From Clostridiales bacterium (GTDB lineage: Bacteria > Bacillota > Clostridia > Oscillospirales > Oscillospiraceae), in assembly GCA_022787565.1 (NCBI GenBank), contig JALFVN010000027.1, forward strand, positions 37,616 through 101,615: a stretch of DNA of 64,000 nucleotides, written 5' to 3'. A program made the translations under genes and the position numbers. Of this stretch, positions 33,346 through 42,081 are shown one piece after another. The notes under the pieces were generated by a model, which saw nothing but the letters and a program-made list of their open reading frames with translations, searched no databases and had not been told where the DNA came from. Every line of letters starts with the position of its first letter. The first letter of the stretch is position 1.

Positions 33346-34052
33346 TCGGCGGCTACGGACTGACCTTCCGGCAGAAGGTCAAAAAATGGCATGATACAGA
33401 GTCGGCCAAGCTGCGCACCATGAAATTCGGCGAAAAGATCGGATATATTTTTACCTATTACTGGAAATGGATGCTGCTGTTTCTGATCGCCGCCATGTTC
33501 TGCGGCTATGTGGGCGACGCCGTGGTACAGGCCCATAAGGAGATCGTGCTGGAGGGCTTTTTTACCAACGACGACTATGATTTGTTCCCGGCCGGGAATC
33601 TGCAGCGGGACTATGCGGCCACGCTTGAGCTGGAGAAAAAGCAGGCCGTGGTATTTGACGACAGCCTGTATATCAGCTTCGACGGCGGAGCCACCGAGTA
33701 CAGCGCCGCAAGCAACGGCAAGATTATCGCCTATATGGCCACCCAGGAGCTGGACTTTGTGGTCACCACGGAGGCGGTGTACGATTATTACGCAAAGGAT
33801 GTGCCCATGGCAGATTTGGAACAGATCCTGTCGCCGGAGCTGTTCGCGCGGCTTGAAGAATATCTGGTCGCCGGCGCCGGCCCGGACGGAAATGCCTGCT
33901 ATACCGGTCTGGACATGACCCAAAGCCGCTATGTGGCGGGAACAGGCGCGGATCAGGATGAACGCATCACCCAGCGCTACATCCTCTTCGTCCCCTACAA
34001 CGCCCCCCACACGGAAATGCTGAACGATTATATTGCTTACTGCTTTTCATAG
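33342..34052 (+). CDS. Single-pass membrane protein, unknown function
   Basis: A 236-residue protein overlapping the YesL gene by 4 bases. One transmembrane helix (about residues 44-66, YWKWMLLFLIAAMFCGYVGD) separates a basic cytoplasmic N terminus from a 165-residue outer domain. I recognise no domain. Coupling to YesL suggests a membrane complex. Confidence 0.65.
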   Translation: MIGGYGLTFRQKVKKWHDTESAKLRTMKFGEKIGYIFTYYWKWMLLFLIAAMFCGYVGDAVVQAHKEIVLEGFFTNDDYDLFPAGNLQRDYAATLELEKKQAVVFDDSLYISFDGGATEYSAASNGKIIAYMATQELDFVVTTEAVYDYYAKDVPMADLEQILSPELFARLEEYLVAGAGPDGNACYTGLDMTQSRYVAGTGADQDERITQRYILFVPYNAPHTEMLNDYIAYCFS

Positions 34053-34056
34053 ACTT

Positions 34057-34332
34057 CTTCAACCGCCGGGTGTTTTGCCTCCTTCAAAACGCCCGGCGGT
34101 TGAAGCCCGCAAAAAAGTCCCGACAGGACTTTTTTGACAAGCTGGCTTATTCAGGAGTATTTTTGAATACTCCTGAATAAGTTTGCAAGGCGTCGAACTT
34201 TGTCGACGCCTTGCGCCGTCCTCTGCGCCTTCGGCGCAGAAGGACGGCGCAGACTGTAGACAAAGCTACCTGTAGCGTATAGAATTGCATAGATTAAGCG
34301 CCGAGAGGGGACGGGAGTCCCCTTTCGGCGCT
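34057..34332. repeat. Array of six consecutive hairpins
   Basis: Six hairpins stand in a row: 34057-34105 (stem over 20 bp), 34111-34135 (AAAAAAGTCC/GGACTTTTTT), 34146-34181 (perfect 16 bp), 34185-34214 (perfect 12 bp), 34213-34250 (17 bp with one bulge) and 34297-34332 (about 15 bp). The first two can end transcription of the GDPD operon; the rest are unexplained. A similar array lies at 44182-44389. Confidence 0.75.
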
Positions 34333-34351
34333 CAAGATGCCTGCAAAAAGC

Positions 34352-34382
34352 AAAAAGCCCCGGACGCGATTGCATCCAGGAC
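34352..34382 (-). terminator. Terminator of the tRNA pair
   Basis: On the minus strand an 11-bp stem, with several G-T pairs, is followed by TTTTTG, 5 bases after the tRNA-Thr 3' end. Confidence 0.6.
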
Positions 34383-34386
34383 TTAA

Positions 34387-34462
<76 letters not shown>

Positions 34463-34493
34463 AAAGTATATGCCCCTTTGAAAGGGGCATATG

Positions 34494-34570
34494 TGGCGAC
34501 CGAGAAGGGACTTGAACCCTCGACCTCCGGCGTGACAGGCCGGCGTTCTAACCGACTGAACCACTCGGCC
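34494..34570 (-). tRNA. tRNA-Asp (GTC)
   Basis: A 77-base cloverleaf with acceptor stem GGCCGAG/CTCGGTC, anticodon loop CTGTCAC (anticodon GTC) and T-arm GTTCAAGTC. CCA is encoded. It is separated from tRNA-Thr by a 24-base palindrome (TATGCCCCTTT / AAAGGGGCATA) and both are probably processed from one transcript. Confidence 0.95.
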
Positions 34571-34676
34571 ACGGCTCAGTTATAGTACCAAATCCTGCGC
34601 CATTTGTCAACACTTTTTTTCAATGTTTCTTTCTTTTTTTATCCCGGGCAGAGACAACTCTGCCCGGGACAAAAAT

Positions 34677-34874
34677 TTACCGGATATCCAGCTCCAGCGG
34701 CTCGTCCAGCGTTTCGGAAACGTACTTCCCGTTCTTCTTCCTTTGCCGGACACATTCCGTCAGCAGATATTCGATCTGACCGTTGATGGAGCGGAAGTCG
34801 TCCTCCGCCCAGGCCGCGATGGCATTATACAACGCCGGAGACAGACGCAGCGGAACCTGCTTTTTCTCAGCCAT
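34677..34874 (-). CDS. Ribbon-helix-helix (Arc-like) DNA-binding protein
   Basis: A 65-residue protein with an N-terminal strand [23 protein letters not shown] and a second helix [19 protein letters not shown], the pattern of Arc/MetJ-type repressors. It follows the SPFH gene by 3 bases. The promoter of this operon carries three helically phased ATATCA repeats, which suits a ribbon-helix-helix repressor, so autoregulation is likely. Confidence 0.8.
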   Translation of the reverse strand: MAEKKQVPLRLSPALYNAIAAWAEDDFRSINGQIEYLLTECVRQRKKNGKYVSETLDEPLELDIR

Positions 34875-34877
34875 GGC

Positions 34878-35915
34878 TTAATACAAACTGCCGGAGTTGA
34901 CCACCGGCTGGGCGTCCCGGTTGCCGCAGAGCACCACCAGCAGGTTGGAGACCATTGCTGCCTTGCGCTCCTCGTCCAGTTCCACGGTCTTGTTCTCGCT
35001 GAGGCGCTCAAGGGCCATCTCTACCATGCCCACGGCGCCGTCCACGATCATTTTCCTGGCGTCGATGATGGCAGACGCCTGCTGGCGCTGGAGCATGACC
35101 GCGGCGATCTCCGGCGCATAAGCCAGATAAGTAATGCGCGCTTCGATGATCTCTATACCGGAATCCTCCACCTTCTGCTGGATCTTGTCGCGGATACGGC
35201 GGGCCACAGTCTCGCTGGAACCGCGGAGACTGCCCTCATCCGCCACGCCGTCGCCTGTGGTGTCCACTCCGGGCGCCACGTCATAGGGATAGATACGCAC
35301 GATGTCGCGGACGGCGCTGTCGCACTGGAGGGACAGATACTCCTTGTAGTTATCCACATTGAAGACGGCTTTTGCGGTGTCCACCACACGCCACATAACG
35401 GCGATCCCGATCTCGATGGGGTTGCCCAGACAGTCGTTGATCTTCTGACGGCTGTTGGACAAGGTCATGACCTTGAGAGATATTTTCTTGCTGGCGCTTT
35501 CCGTGTTTACCGTCGCGCTGCTGCCGCTGAGGGCCACGTTCAAAATAGCGCTTCCGGTACGGCCGCCGTCCACGTCGCCGCTCTGGCCCAGCTTGGTCTT
35601 TGCCGCCGGATTTACGCCCACGCAGAAGGGATTGACATAGTAGAAGCCCTCGTTTTTCAGTGTGCCCATATAGCGGCCGAACAGGGTAAGCACCAGCGCC
35701 TCCTGGGGCTTCAGTACCTTCAGGCCCATAAAGGGGATCCAGCCCACACAGACCCAGACAATACCCACCACAAACACAGGAATCGCCCAGAAGCGATTGC
35801 AATCCAATCCGATGCCGCCCAGCACCGTGAGCCCCACAGCGGCCGCATACAGCAGCCCAAAGAGCAGCAGCATAGCCATACCGTTCTTTTTATTGTTAAG
35901 TACTTTTTCTTTCAT
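34878..35915 (-). CDS. SPFH/band-7 domain membrane protein
   Basis: A 345-residue protein with two N-terminal transmembrane helices (about 13-36 and 41-63) followed by an SPFH domain starting [45 protein letters not shown] and [27 protein letters not shown] (each a known SPFH segment) are visible. Such proteins oligomerise into membrane cages or microdomains. GGAGGCG precedes the start. Paired with a small repressor gene. Confidence 0.88.
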   Translation of the reverse strand: MKEKVLNNKKNGMAMLLLFGLLYAAAVGLTVLGGIGLDCNRFWAIPVFVVGIVWVCVGWIPFMGLKVLKPQEALVLTLFGRYMGTLKNEGFYYVNPFCVGVNPAAKTKLGQSGDVDGGRTGSAILNVALSGSSATVNTESASKKISLKVMTLSNSRQKINDCLGNPIEIGIAVMWRVVDTAKAVFNVDNYKEYLSLQCDSAVRDIVRIYPYDVAPGVDTTGDGVADEGSLRGSSETVARRIRDKIQQKVEDSGIEIIEARITYLAYAPEIAAVMLQRQQASAIIDARKMIVDGAVGMVEMALERLSENKTVELDEERKAAMVSNLLVVLCGNRDAQPVVNSGSLY

Positions 35916-35937
35916 CGGAATACGCCTCCTTAATTTG

Positions 35938-35974
35938 ATATCAAAATAATATCACTCCAATATCAACTCGTCAA
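35938..35974 (-). promoter_or_regulatory. Promoter with three ATATCA iterons (SPFH operon)
   Basis: On the minus strand TTGACG and TATTAT are 17 bases apart. Three copies of ATATCA start at 35938, 35949 and 35960, exactly 11 bp apart, covering the -10 element, spacer and start region. One copy is part of the palindrome TTTGATATCAAA. Phased direct repeats of this length fit a ribbon-helix-helix repressor. Confidence 0.7.
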
Positions 35975-36056
35975 GTCTTTTCGAAAAAAGTGCCCCGCCG
36001 GTCAGGCAGCAGAATCTGCTGCCCGGCAAGCGGGGTGCTTCTGATTTATCTGTGGC

Positions 36057-37619
36057 TTATCCGACCAGGCGGATCCAGAAGCCGGTGCTGGGCTCGTAGC
36101 CCTCCACCAGCGCGGTCAGCCAGTCGTTCATGGCCTGGTTCACTAGCGTGCTCTCGGCGATGACATTGCTGTACAGCTCGCCCTCGCCCACATAGTACAT
36201 CACATGGTAACCGGCGTAACTGCTGCTCTCGCCGTAAACAATGGCGGTGTCGCCCTTCTTGTGGCCTTCAAAGCAGAAGGCATCAAACTCCTCCACCATC
36301 TGGCCCTTGGCAACGGTGTCGTACAGACCGCCGTTGGTGTTGGAGCCGGTGTCCTCGGAGTACTCCTCCGCCAGCGTGGCAAAGCTCTCCTCGGTCTTGT
36401 CGCCGGACAGATACTCAGAGAGGATCTCCTCGGCCCTGGTCTTGGCTGCGGCCTTGGCCTCGTCGGTATAATTGCCGTCTGCGTCGGCCTCGGCCTTGAT
36501 GAGAATGTGGCGGACCTGGGCGGTGGCATAGTGGTTATCGTCGCGGCTGATAAAGGCCACAACCGTATAGCTCTCGCCGTCGGAATCCTCGATCACGGTA
36601 ACATCTCCGGCCTTGCGGCTGCCCATGAGCCACTCCTTATAGGCGCCCAGGCTGCTGCCGGCTGTACGGCTGCGGAGACTGGCCTCCTGGCCTGCGTTCA
36701 CCGCGCCAACCGCGTCGGAAAGGCGCTGGAGCACATCCTCCCCTTCGGTTTCCTTATAGGCGGCCATGATCTGGTCGGCGGCTTCCTTGGCGGCGGCAAG
36801 GGTCTCATCGGTGACTTCCTCAGTGGCCTCTTCGCCCTCGGTCTCCGGCTCAACGGTGACCTTGGTGGCTTCTACCGTGTAGCAGGCGTAGTCAAAGTAA
36901 TCATGGGAACCCTCAAAGCTCTGGTACTCCTCTTCCAGCTCCGCGTCGGAGTAGCTCAGCGTCTCCTGATACTGGCTGTAAGCCTTGGCGGCGAGGGAGG
37001 AATCCCGGGCAGCGGCAAGAACGATGGCGCTGTCCACGCCGTTGCCGTAGTTTGCCGCAAGGTAATTGTCCGCGCTGGAGAAGCCCATGGTCTTGGCATA
37101 GCTCTCCATATCGGCAAAATCGGCGTCGATCGCTGCCAGCTCCTCGTCACTGAGGGTGATGCCGTTTTCCTTGGCGTAGTTTACCAGGGCCTGGTTCTGT
37201 TCGATCTGCGCATAGGCAGACTGGAGGAAATAATCCTTCCAGGTGGCGCCCTCCTCAAGCATGGAGCAGGACTGATCCGCCGCGCCGGCCAGACCGCTGC
37301 TGGTGTCCAGCCCGAAGATGCCGGCATAGCTGCCGTACTGGTTGACAAAGGTGTAATACTGGTTTGCGTAGTAGTAATTCAGCTCCGCAGGGGAGTAGGT
37401 CTGGCCGTTGATGGTAGCGGCGGTGGTGTGGGTATAGAGAAAACCGGAGTTAAGGAACAGAATCAGAGCGATCAGCAGCACGACGCCCACAGTACCCAAA
37501 GTCCAGTTGCGGCGGCTTTTTGCTCTTTTCTTTGCCTCTTCCTGTGCGGCCAGGGTCTTCTTGTCCGTTCCGGCGGCGCGGGCGGCCTGGCGATTTTTCT
37601 TTTCCGTTGATGCGCTCAT
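36057..37619 (-). CDS. Membrane-anchored parvulin-type peptidyl-prolyl isomerase
   Basis: A 520-residue extracytoplasmic foldase. A basic cytoplasmic tail is followed by one transmembrane helix (about 42-60). A SurA/PrsA-like chaperone region occupies the middle. The PpiC domain is at about 370-470, with VRHILIKAEADADGNYTDE-type start and GGLYDTVAKGQMVEEFD at the end. It assists folding of exported proteins. ATG 37619 has AAAGGA upstream. Confidence 0.85.
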   Translation of the reverse strand: MSASTEKKNRQAARAAGTDKKTLAAQEEAKKRAKSRRNWTLGTVGVVLLIALILFLNSGFLYTHTTAATINGQTYSPAELNYYYANQYYTFVNQYGSYAGIFGLDTSSGLAGAADQSCSMLEEGATWKDYFLQSAYAQIEQNQALVNYAKENGITLSDEELAAIDADFADMESYAKTMGFSSADNYLAANYGNGVDSAIVLAAARDSSLAAKAYSQYQETLSYSDAELEEEYQSFEGSHDYFDYACYTVEATKVTVEPETEGEEATEEVTDETLAAAKEAADQIMAAYKETEGEDVLQRLSDAVGAVNAGQEASLRSRTAGSSLGAYKEWLMGSRKAGDVTVIEDSDGESYTVVAFISRDDNHYATAQVRHILIKAEADADGNYTDEAKAAAKTRAEEILSEYLSGDKTEESFATLAEEYSEDTGSNTNGGLYDTVAKGQMVEEFDAFCFEGHKKGDTAIVYGESSSYAGYHVMYYVGEGELYSNVIAESTLVNQAMNDWLTALVEGYEPSTGFWIRLVG

Positions 37620-37799
37620 TGCATTCATCCTTTACATGGTGTTGACATACTTTACTTATTATATAGAAATAAGCCGTAATATTATAACCTAATTACAATT
37701 TGTTTTCAAGATGTATTTTCCCGGTTCTTTTGCTTTTCGCTGCGCCGCCTCTGATCTATACGATTTATGGCCATCCGGACAAAAAAGAAAAAATTTCTC

Positions 37800-37828
37800 T
37801 TGCAATTCCTCACAGGGTCTGGTATTAT
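37800..37828 (+). promoter_or_regulatory. rpmB promoter
   Basis: TTGCAA and TATTAT with a 17-base spacer, 48 bases before rpmB. Confidence 0.6.
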
Positions 37829-37876
37829 ATAAAAGCTGTCCAATCAGCGAAACACAAGCAAGGAGGTGCTTCAAAT

Positions 37877-38065
37877 ATGGCAAAGTGTCAGTTTTGCGAG
37901 AAGGACGTGGCCTTCGGCATCAAGGTCAGCCACTCCCACAGACGCTCCAACCGTACCTGGAAGCCGAATGTGAAGCGCGTCAAGGCCATCGTGGACGGAA
38001 GCCCCAAACATGTTTACGTCTGCACTCGCTGCCTCCGCAGCGGCAAGGTCACCCGCGCTGTGTAA
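37877..38065 (+). CDS. rpmB: 50S ribosomal protein L28
   Basis: A 62-residue L28, full length. It has the zinc-type cysteine pairs CQFC and CTRC, SHSHRRSNRTWKPNVKRVKA in the middle, and VCTRCLRSGKVTRAV at the end. AAGGAGGTG precedes the ATG. Single-gene transcript with its own promoter and terminator. Confidence 0.96.
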   Translation: MAKCQFCEKDVAFGIKVSHSHRRSNRTWKPNVKRVKAIVDGSPKHVYVCTRCLRSGKVTRAV

Positions 38066-38084
38066 TTTAACATTACCCGAAACA

Positions 38085-38116
38085 AGCCTGTCGAACACTG
38101 TACGACGGGCTTTTTT
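38085..38116 (+). terminator. rpmB terminator
   Basis: AGCCTGTCG pairs with CGACGGGCT across a 9-base loop and is followed by six T. Confidence 0.85.
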
Positions 38117-38130
38117 CGGTTATCGGGGGC

Positions 38131-38159
38131 TTGAAATAGCGGCCTCGGCCCGATACAAT
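38131..38159 (+). promoter_or_regulatory. xpt promoter
   Basis: TTGAAA and TACAAT with a 17-base spacer, 38 bases before the xpt start. No purine aptamer is visible in this short leader. Confidence 0.55.
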
Positions 38160-38197
38160 GTCCCTGCCGAATTTTGCAGAAACAGAGGAGAACGGAT

Positions 38198-38770
38198 ATG
38201 AAGCTTCTTGAACAGCGCATCCTCAGCGACGGGAAAGTGAAGCCCGGCGGAATTCTTAAGGTGGACGGCTTTCTGAACCATCAGATCGACCCCGCCCTGC
38301 TCTACGAAATGGCTCTCGAGCTGAAACGGCTCTATGCCGGGGAAGAGATCAACAAAATCCTCACCATTGAGGCCTCCGGCATCGCCATGGCAAGCCTGGT
38401 GGGTTATGTATTCGGCTGCCCGCTGGTATTCGCCAAGAAGAGCAAGTCCCGCAACATCTCCGACGACGTATATTCCGTAGAGGTAGAGTCCTTCACCCAC
38501 GGCAATACCAACACGGTCGTGGCGTCCAGAGAGTATCTGAAAGCGGAGGACCGGATCCTCATTATCGACGATTTCCTGGCCACCGGCGCTGCCCTTGTGG
38601 GTCTGAAAGCGCTGGCCGAACAGGCGGGGGCCACCGTTGTGGGGGCCGGTATCGCCATTGAAAAAGCCTTTCAGGGCGGCGGCGATCTGCTGCGCAGCCA
38701 GGGACTGCGCATAGAATCCCTTGCCAGGATCGCCTCCATGGGCGACGACGGCAGCATCAGCTTTTGTTGA
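38198..38770 (+). CDS. xpt: Xanthine phosphoribosyltransferase
   Basis: A 190-residue PRTase matching Xpt in length. It starts MKLLEQRILSDGKVKPGGILKVD (read as MKLLEQRILSDGK then VKPGG), continues with FLNHQIDP, and has the PRPP-binding loop RILIIDDFLATGAA. It converts xanthine to XMP. AGAGGAG precedes the ATG. It opens a nucleobase salvage block with the guanine-controlled transporter, uraA, pyrR and guaA. Confidence 0.93.
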   Translation: MKLLEQRILSDGKVKPGGILKVDGFLNHQIDPALLYEMALELKRLYAGEEINKILTIEASGIAMASLVGYVFGCPLVFAKKSKSRNISDDVYSVEVESFTHGNTNTVVASREYLKAEDRILIIDDFLATGAALVGLKALAEQAGATVVGAGIAIEKAFQGGGDLLRSQGLRIESLARIASMGDDGSISFC

Positions 38771-38849
38771 ACAGCATATATGGTCGCATTTTGTTCTCTT
38801 TTGCTAAAAAGCAAAGGTTAAAAATAGTAAAATCGTCTAAAAACGTCAC

Positions 38850-38878
38850 TTGACATTTTTCGCGCATACTGCTAATCT
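38850..38878 (+). promoter_or_regulatory. Promoter of the guanine-riboswitch transcript
   Basis: A perfect TTGACA and TAATCT with a 17-base spacer, 27 bases before the aptamer. Confidence 0.7.
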
Positions 38879-38905
38879 ATATCCTGTAACAACTGGACAC
38901 AGCAC

Positions 38906-38974
38906 TTCGATATAAAGCAAATAATATGGATTTGAAGTTTCTACCCGGACACCGTAAATGACCGGACTATCGAA
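38906..38974 (+). ncRNA. Guanine-type purine riboswitch
   Basis: The purine aptamer core is present: ATATAAAG after P1, L2 AATATGG closing a CAAAT/ATTTG stem, the junction GTTTCTACC, the L3 segment CCGTAAAT, and GACTAT before the P1 strand TATCGAA. The base pairing with the ligand is C (GACTAT rather than GATTAT), which indicates guanine or hypoxanthine rather than adenine. It precedes the BMP-type transporter operon. Confidence 0.93.
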
Positions 38975-39022
38975 AAAACAAAGAAGCCGCGCGCTTCTTT
39001 GCGCTTTGGGTTTTGTCTGAGT

Positions 39023-39055
39023 ACCGGTCACAGCTTCAAATCGGCTGTGACCGGT
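39023..39055 (+). terminator. Riboswitch expression-platform hairpin
   Basis: ACCGGTCACAGC and GCTGTGACCGGT form a perfect 12-bp stem followed by TCTGTTTTCG, a broken T tract. An upstream hairpin AAAGAAGC/GCTTCTTT lies at 38980-39000. Together they can form the off state. Confidence 0.7.
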
Positions 39056-39123
39056 TCTGTTTTCGTGTCTTTACCGCAGCAGCGGTTTAGATAAATAAAA
39101 CTTTTACTTGAGGAGATCAAAGA

Positions 39124-40395
39124 ATGAAAAAGTTTCTTGCCATGATCCTTGCGCTCGCAATGGTTTTTGCCCTGTGCGCCTGCGGCAATTCTGCAGCTCC
39201 CGCCGAGAGCGCCGCTCCTGCCGGCGAGTCCGCAGCCCCCGCTGAGGAGTCCGCAGCCCCCGCTGAGGAGTCCGCCGCTTCCGACATCAAGGTCGGCTTC
39301 ATTTTCCTGCACGACGAAAACTCCACCTATGACCTTAACTTCATCAACGGCGCCAAGGAAGCCTGCGCTGCTCTTGGCTTCAGTGAAGATCAGTTCATCT
39401 TCCGCACCAACATCCCCGAAGGCCAGGAGTGCTATGACGCCGCTGCCGAGCTGGCCGACGCCGGCTGCTCCATCGTCTTCGCCGACAGCTTCGGCCACGA
39501 GGACTACATGATCCAGGCTGCCAAGGAATTCCCTGAGGTTCAGTTCTGCCACGCCACCGGCACCAAGGCTCACACCGAGGGTCTTGACAACTACCACAAC
39601 GCATTCGCTTCCATCTACGAGGGCCGCTTCCTGGCCGGTATTGCCGCCGGTCTCAAGCTCAATGAGATGATCGAAAACGGCGAGTTCACCGCTGAAGAGG
39701 CCAAGATCGGCTACGTCGGCGCCTTCACCTACGCCGAAGTGGTCTCCGGCTACACCTCCTTCTTCCTGGGCGCCCGCTCCGTCTGCCCCACCGCTACCAT
39801 GGAAGTGACCTTCACCGGTTCCTGGTACGATGAGACCGCCGAGAAGGAAGGCGCAAACAAGCTCATCGCCAACGGCTGCAAGCTCATCAGCCAGCATGCT
39901 GACTCCATGGGCGCTCCCACTGCCTGCGAGACTGCCGGCGTCCCCAACGTGTCCTACAACGGCAGCACCGTTGCCGCCTGCCCCAACACCTTCATCGTTT
40001 CCTCCCGCATCAACTGGGCTCCCTACTTTGAGTACATCATCAACTGCGTCCTAAACGGCGAGCAGATCGACACTGACTGGACCGGCACGGTTGAGACCGG
40101 CTCTGTCGTCCTGACCGAGATCAACGAGCAGGCCGCAGCCGCAGGCACTGCCGAGGCCATCGAGGAAGCCAAGGCCGCTCTGGCCGACGGCAGCCTGAAG
40201 GTCTTCAACGTCAGCACCTTCACTGTTGGCGGCGCCGCTCTCGACAGCTACATGGCCGATGTTGACACCGATCCCGCCTACACCGGCGACACCGAGGTCG
40301 TTGTTGACGGTTACTTCCACGAGTCTGAGTTCCGTTCCGCTCCGTATTTCGACGTACAGATCGACGGCATCACTCTGCTGGATACCGCATTCTGA
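39124..40395 (+). CDS. BMP-family nucleoside-binding lipoprotein
   Basis: A 423-residue lipoprotein. The signal ends in the LCACG lipobox, followed by a low-complexity linker with repeated APAEESA units. The mature BMP/PnrA domain starts IKVGFIFLHDENSTYDLNF and has SFGHEDYMIQAAKEFPEVQF and NAFASIYEGRFLAGIAAG. PnrA-type proteins bind purine nucleosides. AGGAG precedes the ATG. With the following ATPase and two permeases it forms a nucleoside ABC importer controlled by guanine. Confidence 0.9.
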   Translation: MKKFLAMILALAMVFALCACGNSAAPAESAAPAGESAAPAEESAAPAEESAASDIKVGFIFLHDENSTYDLNFINGAKEACAALGFSEDQFIFRTNIPEGQECYDAAAELADAGCSIVFADSFGHEDYMIQAAKEFPEVQFCHATGTKAHTEGLDNYHNAFASIYEGRFLAGIAAGLKLNEMIENGEFTAEEAKIGYVGAFTYAEVVSGYTSFFLGARSVCPTATMEVTFTGSWYDETAEKEGANKLIANGCKLISQHADSMGAPTACETAGVPNVSYNGSTVAACPNTFIVSSRINWAPYFEYIINCVLNGEQIDTDWTGTVETGSVVLTEINEQAAAAGTAEAIEEAKAALADGSLKVFNVSTFTVGGAALDSYMADVDTDPAYTGDTEVVVDGYFHESEFRSAPYFDVQIDGITLLDTAF

Positions 40396-40413
40396 TTTGA
40401 TCTTTATTCCCAG

Positions 40414-40497
40414 GGGAGTCCCGGCGCTGCCGGGACTTCCCGCGAGCCTACTGCTGTAAAGGGCAGCGCAGTGACATCCGCCGCCGCGCTGCCCTTT
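40414..40497 (+). terminator. Two hairpins after the binding-protein gene
   Basis: Stems at 40414-40441 (GGGAGTCCCGGC / GCCGGGACTTCCC) and 40458-40497 (AAAGGGCAGCGC / GCGCTGCCCTTT) lack long T runs. They probably protect the binding-protein mRNA or reduce readthrough, so the binding protein is made in excess of the ATPase and permeases. Confidence 0.6.
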
Positions 40498-40542
40498 GCA
40501 GTATTATGCTTTTTGCTTATTATCTTAGGGAGAGTGAACTTC

Positions 40543-42081
40543 TTGGACAACAAAATCGCCGCAGTAAAAATGCGGAACATTACCAAGACCTTTGGCTCCG
40601 TAGTGGCCAACGACAAGGTATGGCTGGACATTTACAGGGGAGAGATCCTGGCGCTGCTGGGCGAAAACGGCAGCGGCAAGACCACGCTTATGAATATGCT
40701 CTCCGGCATCTATTTCCCGGACGAGGGCGAGATCAGCATTGACGGCAAAGAGGTCATCATCCGCTCGCCCAAGGATGCCTATGATCTGGGCATCGGCATG
40801 GTTCACCAGCACTTCAAGCTGGTGGATGTGCTCACCGCCACGGAAAATATAGTTCTGGGCCTGAAGGAGAAGGGAAAGCTGGATCTGAAAGCCGCGGCAA
40901 AGAAGATAAAGGACATCTGTGATCAGTACGGCTTTGAGGTTGACCCCAATCAGAAAATATACGATATGTCGGTTTCCCAGAAGCAGACGGTGGAGATCAT
41001 CAAGGTGCTGTACCGGGGCGCAGACATTCTGATCCTGGACGAGCCCACCGCAGTCCTGACCCCCCAGGAGACGGACAAGCTCTTTGCCGTGCTCCGCAAC
41101 ATGCGGGACGACGGCAAGGCCATTGTGATCATCACCCACAAGATGCACGAGGTGGAGGAGCTGTCTGACCGGGTGGCCATTCTGCGCCACGGCCAGTTTA
41201 TCGGTGACATGCCCACCAAGTCCACCAACGCCCAGGAGATGACCAACATGATGGTAGGCCACTCCGTCACGCTGAACATTGAGCGGCCGGAGCCCGTTGA
41301 CCCCAAGCCCCGCATCGAGGTGAAAAACCTGACGGTGCGAAGCATCGACGGGGTGCTGAAGCTGGACGACGTATCCTTCACGGCCAACAGCGGCGAGATC
41401 CTGGGAATTGCCGGCATCTCCGGCTGCGGACAGAAGGAGCTGCTGGAGGCCATCGCCGGATTGCAGCCCGTGGAGTCCGGCAGTATCTGCTATGTGGAAG
41501 ACAACGGAGAGCGGGAGGAACTTCTGGGCAAGGACCCGCTGCGCATTGCGGAGATGGGCGTATCTCTGTCCTTCGTGCCGGAGGACCGGCTGGGCATGGG
41601 CCTGGTAGGCAATATGGATCTGGCGGACAACATGATGCTCCGCTCCTTCCGCCGGGGCCACTCCTTCTTTACCGACCGTAAGTCCCCCAAAAAGCTGGCC
41701 GAAACGGTGGTAAGGGAACTGGAGGTCAACACGCCCGGCATCTCCACCCAGGTGCGCAAGCTCTCCGGCGGCAACGTCCAGAAGGTGCTGGTGGGCCGCG
41801 AGATCTCTTCGGCACCCACCGTGCTGCTGACCGCCTATGCGGTGCGCGGTCTGGATATCAACTCTTCTTACACCATTTATGACCTGATCAACCGGCAGAA
41901 GGCCGCCGGTGTGGCCGTGATCTATGTGGGCGAGGATCTGGATGTGCTGCTGGAGCTGGCAGACCGTATCCTGGTGCTCTGCGGCGGCAAGGTCAGCGGC
42001 ATTGTGGAAGGCCGCAGCGCGCAGAAGCGGGACGTGGGCATGATGATGACTCGCCTTGGGGGGAACAAAGCAGATGAATAA
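40543..42081 (+). CDS. Nucleoside ABC transporter, duplicated ATP-binding protein
   Basis: A 512-residue protein with two ABC domains. The first has Walker A LGENGSGKTTL, Walker B ILILDEPTAVLTP, and a degenerate signature DMSVSQKQTVEI. The second has a degenerate Walker A ISGCGQKELLEAI but a full signature LSGGNVQKVLVGREI, and Walker B VLLTAYAVRGLD is altered. This asymmetry is usual in RbsA/NupA-type ATPases. A TTG at 40543 with GGGAGAG 8 bases upstream is the likely start. Confidence 0.88.
   Translation: MDNKIAAVKMRNITKTFGSVVANDKVWLDIYRGEILALLGENGSGKTTLMNMLSGIYFPDEGEISIDGKEVIIRSPKDAYDLGIGMVHQHFKLVDVLTATENIVLGLKEKGKLDLKAAAKKIKDICDQYGFEVDPNQKIYDMSVSQKQTVEIIKVLYRGADILILDEPTAVLTPQETDKLFAVLRNMRDDGKAIVIITHKMHEVEELSDRVAILRHGQFIGDMPTKSTNAQEMTNMMVGHSVTLNIERPEPVDPKPRIEVKNLTVRSIDGVLKLDDVSFTANSGEILGIAGISGCGQKELLEAIAGLQPVESGSICYVEDNGEREELLGKDPLRIAEMGVSLSFVPEDRLGMGLVGNMDLADNMMLRSFRRGHSFFTDRKSPKKLAETVVRELEVNTPGISTQVRKLSGGNVQKVLVGREISSAPTVLLTAYAVRGLDINSSYTIYDLINRQKAAGVAVIYVGEDLDVLLELADRILVLCGGKVSGIVEGRSAQKRDVGMMMTRLGGNKADE

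Noticed and set aside
36204-37610. Long open frame (468 codons) opposite the parvulin gene
   Set aside because: It is a GC-skew shadow: composition is dominated by Gly, Val, Ala and Leu without motifs, there is no RBS, and the opposite strand encodes a complete parvulin protein.
38906-38974. Adenine riboswitch
   Set aside because: The ligand-pairing position is C (GACTAT), which specifies guanine-type ligands.
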